The notes beneath the pieces are model-generated. The model did not search any database. It saw only the letters and a list, made by a program, of their open reading frames with translations, and was not told where the DNA came from. A program made the translations under genes and the position numbers. This document shows positions 44,274-52,488 of a stretch of 64,000 nt of DNA, piece by piece (position 1 is the stretch's first letter; every line of letters starts with the position of its first letter). The DNA lies in contig NZ_JBHRSS010000004.1 of assembly GCF_042643355.1 (NCBI RefSeq), positions 248,001 to 312,000 of the forward strand, in the 5' to 3' direction. Source of the DNA: Salinisphaera aquimarina (GTDB lineage: Bacteria; Pseudomonadota; Gammaproteobacteria; Nevskiales; Salinisphaeraceae).

Positions 44274-45050
44274 TCAGGCATGTTGATCGGCGGCATGGCT
44301 GCCGCGCCGTCTATATAGCCACGCCACGTCGATGCCGAACGACAGCGCGAGCAACACCAGCGCGCATGCCGAGGCAAGCGCCGCGACAGGCGGCGACACC
44401 GCCGGCAGCAGACAGATCACCAGCGTGACCACCTGCCACACGCAGACCGCCTTGCGCCGCAAGCTGGCAAAGAGTTCCGCCCGCAGCCAGGGGGCAACGC
44501 GCTGTGCGAGCACGAACAGATAGCGCGCCAGGCCGATCCACAGCACGAACAGCCCCACCTTGCCGACCGCGGCGAGTGCTGCGCACAGCACCAGAATGAA
44601 GAATGCGTCAAGTTCCATATCGAACCGTGCTCCGAACGCCGACACCGAGGCGGTGCGGCGCGCGATCCAGCCATCGACGCCGTCCAGCGCCAGCGCCGCC
44701 ACGGCCAGACCGATGAAGGCATAGAGATGCGCGCCGAGGAAGGCAGGGAAAGCCACCATGCCCGCGATCGTGATCACCAGGGCCGCGCGGGTCAGGGTGA
44801 CGCGATTACCCCAGCCGAGGCTGCGCGGCAGCGTCTCACCCACGCCGCACAACAGCAGCGCCAGCGCGATATACAAACCGCCGGCCGACAACCGCAGCGC
44901 TGCGGGCGCGGCGATGGTCGCCAGCAGTATCTCCACCAGCAACAGCGTCAACCCGAAGCCGGCGAGGATATCCACCCCGCTGCCCCGCGCGACCCGAGGC
45001 GCGGTCGCCGCGCCCGGACACGAACGCCCGTCCTTGCGCGGCGCGGTCAT
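44274..45050 (-). CDS. CDP-alcohol phosphatidyltransferase family membrane enzyme
   Basis: Transfers a phosphatidyl or phospho-alcohol group from a CDP-alcohol to a second alcohol. 258 residues from MTAPRKDGRSC, with six or so transmembrane helices and the full catalytic motif D-G-V-D-G-W-I-A-R ... G-A-R-F-D-M-E-L-D (D-x2-D-G-x2-A-R-x8-G-x3-D-x3-D). The acceptor is unknown. Divergent from the dehydrogenase gene with a 136-base gap, which I take as a shared promoter region of the cluster. Confidence 0.87.
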   Translation of the reverse strand: MTAPRKDGRSCPGAATAPRVARGSGVDILAGFGLTLLLVEILLATIAAPAALRLSAGGLYIALALLLCGVGETLPRSLGWGNRVTLTRAALVITIAGMVAFPAFLGAHLYAFIGLAVAALALDGVDGWIARRTASVSAFGARFDMELDAFFILVLCAALAAVGKVGLFVLWIGLARYLFVLAQRVAPWLRAELFASLRRKAVCVWQVVTLVICLLPAVSPPVAALASACALVLLALSFGIDVAWLYRRRGSHAADQHA

Positions 45051-45186
45051 GACATCGTGCCTTCGACCGCGCGCGTACGCGCCGACGCCGATATCGCCGG
45101 AATCGTTAAACTGGTCGACCCGGCGATGCGGGGACGTGAAAAAAAAATGCGTCAAAACGGTTTCAACTTCTGATACAGGTCGGTCC

Positions 45187-46164
45187 ATGACAACGTCCGT
45201 GGCGCATGCTTTGTGGCTTCGCCCGCCCAACGACAGTGCCATTATCGAGCAGGCACTGCCGTCTTTGCAGGAAGGCGAACTCGAGGTGCGCACCTGCTTC
45301 AGCGCGGTCAGCCGGGGCACCGAGACACTCGTCTACACCGGCGCCGTGCCCGCGAGCGAGTATGCACGCATGCGTGCGCCGTTCCAGGAAGGCGAACTTC
45401 CCGGTCCGGTCAAGCACGGTTACGCGAATGTGGGCGTCGTGGAGGCCGGGCCGGGCGAATGGCTGGGGCGTGCCGTGTTCTGTCTCTACCCGCACCAGAC
45501 ACGCTATCGGGTTGCGGCCGATGCGGTTATCGCCCTGCCCGACGACGTGCCGCCCGAGCGCGCCATTCTCGCCGCCAATATGGAAACCGCGGTCAACGCA
45601 CTGTGGGACGCCGCCCCCGGCGTGGGCGACCGCATCACCGTGATCGGCGCCGGCGTTGTCGGCGGCCTGGTCGCCAGCCTGTGCGCGCGCCTGCCCGGCG
45701 CGGATATCGAGCTCGTGGATATCGATCCACGCAAGGCAGGTCTCGGCGATGCCCTGGGCGTGCGTTTCGTGACCCCGGCCCAGGCGAGCGGCGCCCGCGA
45801 CCTGGTCATCCACGCCAGCGCCAGCGAGGCCGGCCTGGCCCAGGCCCTGGCACTGGCCGGTTTCGAAGCCACGGTTCTGGAAATGAGCTGGCACGGCAGC
45901 CGCGAGGTGCGCGTGCCGCTGGGTCAGGCCTTTCACTCGCAGCGGCTGATGTTGCGTTCCAGTCAGGTCGGTGCTGTCTCGCCGACGCACCGTGCGCGCT
46001 GGGATCACCGGCGACGGCTCATACTGGCCCTGTCGCTGCTCGCCGACGCGCGTTTCGATGCGCTCATCGACGCCGAGGCGCCGTTCGAGTCGCTACCCGA
46101 GGTCATGGCGCGCCTGGCCCGGCCCGACGACGCCACGCTCTGCCAGCGCATCCGATACCGCTGA
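45187..46164 (+). CDS. MDR-superfamily (zinc-type) dehydrogenase
   Basis: 325 residues, first gene of a five-gene overlapping unit. N-terminal GroES-like part (VRTCFSAVSRGTETLVYTGA, VKHGYANVGVVEAGPGEWLG) and Rossmann domain with GAGVVGGL. The GHE motif and catalytic Cys-His pair of classic alcohol dehydrogenases are not seen, so the catalytic zinc is probably absent. The pattern is that of BchC-like/threonine-dehydrogenase-related proteins. Substrate unknown; by context an intermediate of the pterin-like cluster. Confidence 0.82.
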   Translation: MTTSVAHALWLRPPNDSAIIEQALPSLQEGELEVRTCFSAVSRGTETLVYTGAVPASEYARMRAPFQEGELPGPVKHGYANVGVVEAGPGEWLGRAVFCLYPHQTRYRVAADAVIALPDDVPPERAILAANMETAVNALWDAAPGVGDRITVIGAGVVGGLVASLCARLPGADIELVDIDPRKAGLGDALGVRFVTPAQASGARDLVIHASASEAGLAQALALAGFEATVLEMSWHGSREVRVPLGQAFHSQRLMLRSSQVGAVSPTHRARWDHRRRLILALSLLADARFDALIDAEAPFESLPEVMARLARPDDATLCQRIRYR

Positions 46165-46213
46165 CACCACGTTTCATATACGCAGATCTCGCAGCCCCAC
46201 AGTCAGGAGAGCC

Positions 46214-46612
46214 ATGTTCAGTCTTACCGTCCGCGATCATTTCATGATCGCCCACAGTTTCAACGGCGACATCTTCGGCCCCGCGCAGAAGACGCACGGC
46301 GCGACCTATGTGGTCGACGTGACCTTCATGCGGGCCGAACTCGATGCCGATGATCTGGTGATCGACATCGGCCTGGCCAGCACCGTCGTCAAGGACAAGC
46401 TGGCCGAACTCAACATGCGCAACCTCGACGACGAACCCGCCTTCAGCGGGCGCAACACCACCACCGAATATCTCGCCAGGGTGATATTCGATCGCCTGCG
46501 CGCGGCGATCAAGGCCGGCGAACTGGGCACCACCGCCACCGGCTTGTCGGCGCTGCGGGTGACCCTGTCCGAGTCGCATATCGCCTGGGCCAGCTACGAG
46601 GCCGAGGTGTGA
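46214..46612 (+). CDS. 6-pyruvoyl-tetrahydropterin synthase / QueD-like protein with altered active site
   Basis: 132 residues, AGGAG just before the ATG. The T-fold is clear: FMIAHSFNGDIFGPAQKTHG, TYVVDVTFM, LVIDIGLASTVVKDKL, TTEYLARVIF, VTLSESHIAWASYEAEV. Aligned by eye with E. coli QueD, zinc ligands His14 and His28 are kept but the third (second His of HGH) is Ala30. The catalytic Cys before HGH is missing, and the Asp-His dyad is replaced by Asn67-Met68. The Glu near residue 122 that binds the pterin ring is kept. So it may bind a pterin-like ring but catalyse another reaction. Overlaps the glycosyltransferase gene by four bases. Confidence 0.85.
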   Translation: MFSLTVRDHFMIAHSFNGDIFGPAQKTHGATYVVDVTFMRAELDADDLVIDIGLASTVVKDKLAELNMRNLDDEPAFSGRNTTTEYLARVIFDRLRAAIKAGELGTTATGLSALRVTLSESHIAWASYEAEV

Positions 46613-47688
46613 GCCCAGCGTGCGCAGAGGCGGTGCTGATCGTCGCCGGCGACCCGCACCAGCTCACCGGCGGCTATCTCTACGACGCGCATATCGTGGA
46701 CGGGCTGCGCGAACGTGGGCACTCGATTCGCGTGGTCGGGCTCGACGGTACGTTTCCGGAGCCCGACGCCACCGCGCGCCAGGCGCTGGACGACACCCTG
46801 GCCGCGATTGTGGATCACGCCATCGTGGTGATTGACGGTCTGGCGATGGGCGCCCTGCCCGAGGTGATCGAACGCCACGCCGACCGTCTTTGCGTGATCG
46901 CCCTCGTGCATCATCCACTGGCCGACGAAACCGGGCTCGATGCCAATACGCGTGATCGCCTCTTGTCCGCCGAACAGCGCGCCCTGGCGGCGGTGACCGC
47001 AGTCGTCGTGACTAGCGTCTTCACCGCCCGTCGTCTCGAAGAGCTGGATATACGCGCGCCCTCGCTCACCGTGGTCGAGCCTGGCGTTGCCCCCGCCGCT
47101 GCCGCGCCGGATCGGCAGGAAGGGCCGTGTCGGCTGCTGTGTGTCGCCACGCTCATTCCGCGCAAGGGCCACGATGTGCTCGTCGCCGCGCTGTCAGGGT
47201 TGAGCGATCTGGATTGGCAATGTGAATGCGTCGGCGCCCTCGACCGCGACCCGGCATACGCCGATGCCGTTGCTGCCCAGATCGAGGACGCCCACTTGAG
47301 TGAGCGGCTACGCCTGCGGGGCCCGCTCGAAGCCACCGAGCTGAATGATGCCTACGCCCGCAGCGACCTGTTCGTGCTGCCCTCCCACTACGAAGGCTAT
47401 GGCATGGTCATTCTCGAAGCCTTGGCCCATGGCCTGCCGATCGTCACCACCACCGGCGGCGCGCTCGCCGACACCCTGCCCGCAGACTGTGGCTTGGCGG
47501 TACCGCCGGGCGACACGGCAGCCCTGCATGATGCGCTGAGAACCCTGATCGTCGACCGCGACGCTCGGCATCGAGCACAGGCGACCGCACGCGCGGCCCG
47601 TGATCACCTGCGCCGCTGGCCGCAGGCAGCCAACGAATTCGGGCAGCTACTGGATACGCTCGATCGGCGCGGCGGGTCCTGCGCATGA
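46609..47688 (+). CDS. GT-B glycosyltransferase, family 4 type
   Basis: 359 residues from GTG overlapping the preceding stop. N-terminal domain with VLIVAGDPHQLTGGYLYDAH, C-terminal domain with the nucleotide-sugar signature LCVATLIPRKGHDVLVAALS and DLFVLPSHYEGYGMVILEAL, ALAHGLPIVTTTGGALADTL. Cytoplasmic, no membrane segment. It would transfer a sugar from a nucleotide donor; the acceptor is unknown and may be a product of this cluster. Confidence 0.88.
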   Translation: MSPACAEAVLIVAGDPHQLTGGYLYDAHIVDGLRERGHSIRVVGLDGTFPEPDATARQALDDTLAAIVDHAIVVIDGLAMGALPEVIERHADRLCVIALVHHPLADETGLDANTRDRLLSAEQRALAAVTAVVVTSVFTARRLEELDIRAPSLTVVEPGVAPAAAAPDRQEGPCRLLCVATLIPRKGHDVLVAALSGLSDLDWQCECVGALDRDPAYADAVAAQIEDAHLSERLRLRGPLEATELNDAYARSDLFVLPSHYEGYGMVILEALAHGLPIVTTTGGALADTLPADCGLAVPPGDTAALHDALRTLIVDRDARHRAQATARAARDHLRRWPQAANEFGQLLDTLDRRGGSCA

Positions 47689-48560
47689 GCCGCCCGACCA
47701 CACATGCCCGCTTCGAGGCGGACTGGCTGACCCTGCGCGAATCCGTCGATCATGCCAGCCGTGCATCGAAGCTAACAGAGGCCGCCTCGCGATGGCTGAC
47801 CGATGGCGATGCCGCAATGGGCCACGTCGTCGATCTCGGCAGCGGCCGCGGGTCGAATCTGCGTTATCTCGCTCCGCGCCTGCCCGGCTCCCAGTCCTGG
47901 CGCCTGGTCGACCACGACGCCGAACTGCTCGACGATGCACAGCGCTCGGCACGACAGCTCGCTGAAGGTTCGGGTCGCATTGGCGCGATCGAATGCGTGG
48001 TGGCCGATCTGGCCACGGACCTGGACGCCCTGCTCGACGGCGCGAGCCTGGTGACCGCGGCGGCACTTTTCGATCTCGCCAGCCAGGCATGGATGGAGCG
48101 GCTGGCGGCGGCTTGTGCGGCCCAACGCGCCGCCGTGCTGTTCGTGCTCAGCGTCGACGGCGAGATCGTGTTTCGTTGCAGTCAGGACGACCAGCGAGTG
48201 ACGGACGCCGACGATCTTTTCGTGCTCGAGCTGCTCGACGCCCACCAGCAGCGGGACAAGGGCCTGGGAGTGGCGGTGGGCACACGCGCACCCGAAATAC
48301 TGGAAGAAGCACTCGTACGTCACGGTTACCGGGTGCGGATCGAAGCCAGCCCCTGGCATCTCGGCTCGGACTCGAACGCCCTCGCCGGCGCGCTGATCGA
48401 AGGCTGGCGCGACGCCGCCACCGAACAGGCCCCGGCCGAGCACGAGCGGATTCACGCCTGGGCGCGACAGCGTATCGCCGCCGTAGCCCGCGGTGATCTC
48501 AACATCGTCGTTGGCCATCGCGATATCTTCGCCGTGCCCGCGCCGGGTACCGGCCGATGA
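47685..48560 (+). CDS. Class I SAM-dependent methyltransferase
   Basis: 291 residues, ATGA overlap with the glycosyltransferase. SAM motif I VVDLGSGRGSNLRYLAPRL near residue 50, acidic strand 2 WRLVDHDAELL, motif with AAALFDLASQAWM. N-terminal helix ADWLTLRESVDHASRASKL resembles the DUF-type start of cluster homologues. Substrate unknown. Confidence 0.82.
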   Translation: MSRPTTHARFEADWLTLRESVDHASRASKLTEAASRWLTDGDAAMGHVVDLGSGRGSNLRYLAPRLPGSQSWRLVDHDAELLDDAQRSARQLAEGSGRIGAIECVVADLATDLDALLDGASLVTAAALFDLASQAWMERLAAACAAQRAAVLFVLSVDGEIVFRCSQDDQRVTDADDLFVLELLDAHQQRDKGLGVAVGTRAPEILEEALVRHGYRVRIEASPWHLGSDSNALAGALIEGWRDAATEQAPAEHERIHAWARQRIAAVARGDLNIVVGHRDIFAVPAPGTGR

Positions 48561-49492
48561 CGAAAGGCGTGCGGTGGGTACTGCGGTCGGGCATCACGCT
48601 GGCGCTGTTTGCGCTGCTCTACTGGCGCCTCGATCTCGAGCAATTGACCCAGGCATTCGATACGGTGCGGCCCGGCTGGCTGGTCGCCGCGCTCGCCCTC
48701 ACTCTGCCGCAGGTCGTGATCTCCGCCTGGCGCTGGCAACTCACCGCGCGCCAGATCGGATTGGCGCTGCCGCTGTCCACGGCGGTCCGCGAATACTACC
48801 TGGCGACGTTTCTCAATCAGGTCCTGCCCGGCGGCGTGATCGGCGACGCCAGCCGCGCCTGGCGCCACGGCGGCAGCCGAGCGAACGCCTGGCACGCCGT
48901 AGTCATCGAACGCGTATCGGGCCAGCTCTCGCTCGGTCTGGTTGCCCTCATCGCGCTGGGCTGTGCACCTGCGTTGCGCGACGGCGTGGTCGCCAGGCTC
49001 GCAGTACCGCATGGCACTGCGCTGGGTCTGATCTGTATGGCGGCTCTGGCTGTGCTCGTCACCCTGCTCGTGGCCGTCCGACACCATGCCGGCGTCGCGG
49101 CGGCCGTTGTGCCCTTCCTGCGCAATATCGGCATCACCCTGCTCGGCTCGCGGACCTGGCCGGCGCAGCTGATCAGTTCGCTGCTGGTGGTCGCGAGCTA
49201 TATCGGCGTATTCCTGCTTGCCGCGCTCGCCATCGATCTGGACACACCGATCAGCCAGCTCTGGGTGCTGATACCGCCCGTGCTCATGGCCATGGCGATT
49301 CCGCTGTCGATCGCCGGCTGGGGAATACGTGAGGGCGCGGCCGCGCTGATCTGGATGCTGGCGGGATTACCGGCACATGAAGGCGTCGCGCTGTCGCTGG
49401 CCTATGGCCTGATCGTGCTCGCTTCCAGCCTGCCCGGGGCGCTCATGCTGTGGCCGCGGCGAGTGAACCTGCGCGCCGCCGGCACGGCCTAG
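48557..49492 (+). CDS. LPG-synthase-type (UPF0104) membrane protein
   Basis: 311 residues, about eight transmembrane helices, overlapping the methyltransferase by four bases. The family motif EYYLATFLNQVLPGGVIGDA, then SRAWRH and VVIERVSGQLSLG, belongs to the integral membrane domain of lysylphosphatidylglycerol synthase/flippase (MprF N-terminal half, UPF0104). No synthase domain is present. Probably moves or presents a lipid product. Its 3' end overlaps the convergent RibD-type gene by four bases. Confidence 0.85.
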   Translation: MTKGVRWVLRSGITLALFALLYWRLDLEQLTQAFDTVRPGWLVAALALTLPQVVISAWRWQLTARQIGLALPLSTAVREYYLATFLNQVLPGGVIGDASRAWRHGGSRANAWHAVVIERVSGQLSLGLVALIALGCAPALRDGVVARLAVPHGTALGLICMAALAVLVTLLVAVRHHAGVAAAVVPFLRNIGITLLGSRTWPAQLISSLLVVASYIGVFLLAALAIDLDTPISQLWVLIPPVLMAMAIPLSIAGWGIREGAAALIWMLAGLPAHEGVALSLAYGLIVLASSLPGALMLWPRRVNLRAAGTA

Positions 49493-50349
49493 GCAGAGGC
49501 GTGCCCCATGTCCGCCACACGCAGATCCAGATCGAACAGCATGTCTGCGCCCATGGCGGTCGTCCGGCACGGCGGCCGCAAAGCGTCGTCGAGCACGTCG
49601 ATGGTCGGCAGGGTCACGGCCGGGCGTCCGGAGCCAATCAGCATCGGGGCCACGACCACGTGCAGCCGGTCGAGCACGCCCGCCTGCAGAAAACGCGATA
49701 CCGTCTGGCCACCGCCTTCGACGAGCACCCGTCGCAGACCGCGCTCGGCCAGCCGCGCCAGGATGATCTCGGGTGCGAGGCCCTGCGCATCACAGGCCAT
49801 TGTCAGCGTCTCCACGTGCCCGCCCGCCGCCGGCTGCAGCGCGCGGCCGGCGATATGCAGCGTGGGCGCGGCGGGATCGGTGAACACGGCACGTTCGCGC
49901 GGCACCCGTCCATTCGGGTCGAGCACTACGCGCACGGGGTTGCTGCCTTGCACGTGACGAACCGTCAACTGGGGGTCATCCGCGTCGGCCGTGCCCGCGC
50001 CCACGAGGACCGCGTCGACCAACGCGCGCAGACGGTGCAGATGCACGCGGCTGGCCTCGCCGGTGACGTAATGCGAATGGCCGCTTTCGGTGGCGATCCG
50101 TCCGTCGAGGCTCTGCCCGAGCTGGGCGATCACGAAGCGGTCACCACCCAGCGCCACCGGCAGCAACGTATCGAGCAGATCGCGCGCTGCGGCGTCGACC
50201 GGGCTGTCGCTGTGCCAGCGCCCTCCGGCATCAACCGTCAACTCCGGCCCATTGCCCACCGCCCAGGACGAGACCGCATGCACGGTGGCGCGCGCCGCGT
50301 TCGCATCCCGGATGCACTGCCACGCGTAGTTCTCGTCGATAATGCTCAT
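49489..50349 (-). CDS. RibD C-terminal-domain reductase
   Basis: 286 residues from MSIIDENYAWQC. Residues ~70-280 form the RibD-C/DHFR-like reductase: QLGQSLDGRIATESGHSHYV, HLHRLRALVDAVLVGAGTAD, DDPQLTVRHVQGSNPVRVV, LRRVLVEGGGQTVSRFLQAG. In riboflavin synthesis this domain reduces the ribosyl side chain to ribityl. The deaminase half of RibD is absent; a ~65-residue unknown N-terminal segment takes its place. Divergent from the RibA-type gene, 196 bases apart. Confidence 0.87.
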   Translation of the reverse strand: MSIIDENYAWQCIRDANAARATVHAVSSWAVGNGPELTVDAGGRWHSDSPVDAAARDLLDTLLPVALGGDRFVIAQLGQSLDGRIATESGHSHYVTGEASRVHLHRLRALVDAVLVGAGTADADDPQLTVRHVQGSNPVRVVLDPNGRVPRERAVFTDPAAPTLHIAGRALQPAAGGHVETLTMACDAQGLAPEIILARLAERGLRRVLVEGGGQTVSRFLQAGVLDRLHVVVAPMLIGSGRPAVTLPTIDVLDDALRPPCRTTAMGADMLFDLDLRVADMGHASA

Positions 50350-50545
50350 GTGGATCTGTCCTTCGTGGTGCGTACCACTCGCCCGGATGCGGATTTGCCT
50401 GCGCCGGTGTCCGCGGTCTCGGGAAAACCCCATTGCCGCGGCACCTGGTTACTGACGGCGACACGTATCGTCCCGGAACAAACGAATTTCGCAGTGTGCC
50501 GGATGCCGAAGCATCGGTGTCGCGGCCACATGGAAGAGAGGTTTC

Positions 50546-51679
50546 ATGCGACAGGTTGAACGTTCGATTTTCGATTTGCGGCGCGGCTTGCCGGTGCTCG
50601 TACGCGGCGACGCCGGCGATACCCTGGTCGCGCCGGTGGAAGGGCTCGATGACGCCGCGCTGGCCCGTCTGAGCACGGCTGGCGGTAACGCCTGCCGGCT
50701 GGTACTCACCCGCCACCGCCTCGAGCGTCTGGGGCTGGCTATCAGCGCGTGCGCGGCGTCACTACCGATCGCCGCGGGTGATCGCGCGGCTACGATCGTC
50801 GACTGGGCCTGTGCACGCACGCCGCAGACCCGACCCGAGCACGCGACGCAGGCGATGGCCGCCAATGACGAAGCCGCCCTGACGCTGATGCGGCGCGGCC
50901 TGCTGATTCCGGCCGCGGTGGTGGCGAACGTCGCAGCGGAACAGGCCGCGCCCCTGCGGGCGCGCGTCGACGCCGGCGATCTGCTTGCCGTGAAAACCGA
51001 TGCGATCAGCGCGTATGAACAGACCGCGCCGCGTTTTCTCAAGCGTATCAGCGCCGCCGACGTGCCGCTGACGGAATCCGAACAGACCCGCTTCGTACTC
51101 TTTCGTGAAGCCGATGGCCTGCGCGAGCATGTGGCGCTGGTGATCGGCGAGCCGCAGCACTGGTCCGATGCGGTGCCCATCCGCATGCATTCGGCCTGTC
51201 TCACCGGCGATCTGTTCGGCAGCCTGCGCTGCGACTGCGGTGAACAGCTGCGCAGCAGCGTCGCCACTATCGCCCAGCGCGGCGGCGGCGTGCTGCTCTA
51301 TCTGGCCCAGGAAGGCCGGGGCATCGGTCTGGCCAACAAGCTTCGGGCCTACAGCCTGCAGGACGGCGGCCTGGATACCATGGACGCCGATCATGTGCTG
51401 GGCTTTGGCGACGACGAACGCGACTACAACGTGGCCCTGGAGATGCTTGCCCAGCTCGAGATCCGCCGGGTGGAACTGCTTACCAACAACCCCGCCAAGA
51501 TCCGCGCCCTGAGCCAGGGCGGCATCACCGTGGTGCAGCGCAGTGGCATCTACGGACGGCTGACGACCCAGAACCGGCGCTACCTCACCGCCAAGGCAAC
51601 ACGCGCCGGCCACTGGCTGGATAACGTCCTCGGCACCGCGCCCGACGACGATCTGATCAACGACGGCGAGCCCGGCTAG
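50546..51679 (+). CDS. GTP cyclohydrolase II (RibA type) with a degenerate N-terminal domain
   Basis: 377 residues. The C-terminal ~200 residues are a well-preserved GCH II: zinc cysteines in CLTGDLFGSLRCDCGEQL, AQEGRGIGLANKLRAYSLQD with the catalytic Tyr, HVLGFGDDERDYNVALEMLA, VELLTNNPAKIRAL. Opens GTP with loss of formate and pyrophosphate. The N-terminal ~180 residues have a weak DHBP-synthase-like look (LPVLVRGDAGDTLVAPVEGL, VLTRHRLERLGLAI) but lack the RENEGD-type catalytic motif, so the second activity of RibBA is probably absent. Likely a cluster-specific paralogue of housekeeping ribA. Confidence 0.88.
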   Translation: MRQVERSIFDLRRGLPVLVRGDAGDTLVAPVEGLDDAALARLSTAGGNACRLVLTRHRLERLGLAISACAASLPIAAGDRAATIVDWACARTPQTRPEHATQAMAANDEAALTLMRRGLLIPAAVVANVAAEQAAPLRARVDAGDLLAVKTDAISAYEQTAPRFLKRISAADVPLTESEQTRFVLFREADGLREHVALVIGEPQHWSDAVPIRMHSACLTGDLFGSLRCDCGEQLRSSVATIAQRGGGVLLYLAQEGRGIGLANKLRAYSLQDGGLDTMDADHVLGFGDDERDYNVALEMLAQLEIRRVELLTNNPAKIRALSQGGITVVQRSGIYGRLTTQNRRYLTAKATRAGHWLDNVLGTAPDDDLINDGEPG

Positions 51680-51682
51680 CCG

Positions 51683-52480
51683 TCAATCGTTCAGCGCGTC
51701 CAGCTCGAAGGTACTGGCCTCATCGATGAGCGTGGCCAGACGCGCGGCAAAATGGGCACTCAGGCGTGCGCCCTGTTCCGCGCTGGCCAGGCGGGCGTTG
51801 CCGGTAACACCGCTGGCGTGCAGGTCCTGCGCCATCCAGGCGAAACCCGCGTCGCCCTCCGGGCCCAGCGTCGCCCCGACATCCGCGCGCGTCGCGCCCA
51901 GCGACTGGGCATCCTCGAGTCGATCGACCCGGACCTGGTCCGGCGCGAAATGCAGCATCAACGATGTCTCCAGCGCACCGCCGTGCAGACCGTGGGCCAG
52001 TTCCCGCGCCGGCAGTGCATCGGCCGGTGGCGCGAACCGGAAATAGTTGGCCTTGACCACCAGCATGCGCTGAGCCGCCCGGAGCTTGAGCGCGGCAATA
52101 TCGATCACCGCCTTGTTGCCGCCGTGGCTGTTGAAGATCAGCAGCCGCCGGATGCCGGCGCGTGCCACCGACGTGCCGATCGACTCGATCACGGCAATCG
52201 CGGTTTCCGGGGCGAGGCTCAGCGTGCCGCTGAACGCCGTATGTTCGAGACTGGAGCCGATGGCCAGCGTCGGCAGGATCAGGACCGTACCGGCCCGGCC
52301 GACGGACCGCGCCAGTGCCGCCGCCAGCAATCCCTCGCCAATGATCACGTCGGTGGCCAGCGGCAGGTGGCCGCCGTGTTGTTCCACCGCCGCCACCGGC
52401 AGGACCGCGACCGTACGGTCGTCGACCAGCGCGTCGAGTTCGGGCGCGCTGAGCGCGTCCCAGCGATGATGCCCGGCCAC
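51683..52480 (-). CDS. Creatininase-family amidohydrolase
   Basis: 265 residues from GTG 52480, eight bases after the stop of the upstream CMD-like gene (an ATG 117 codons earlier lies inside that gene). Metal-site motifs AVEQHGGHLPLATDVIIGEG, FNSHGGNKAVIDIAALKL, LHGGALETSLMLHFAPDQVR. The family includes creatininase, MftE and ArfB, which deformylates a GTP-derived pyrimidine in archaeal riboflavin synthesis. Next to a GCH II this last role is an attractive inference. Converges on the ribA-type gene with three bases between. Confidence 0.87.
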   Translation of the reverse strand: MAGHHRWDALSAPELDALVDDRTVAVLPVAAVEQHGGHLPLATDVIIGEGLLAAALARSVGRAGTVLILPTLAIGSSLEHTAFSGTLSLAPETAIAVIESIGTSVARAGIRRLLIFNSHGGNKAVIDIAALKLRAAQRMLVVKANYFRFAPPADALPARELAHGLHGGALETSLMLHFAPDQVRVDRLEDAQSLGATRADVGATLGPEGDAGFAWMAQDLHASGVTGNARLASAEQGARLSAHFAARLATLIDEASTFELDALND

Positions 52481-52488
52481 GCGCGGAC

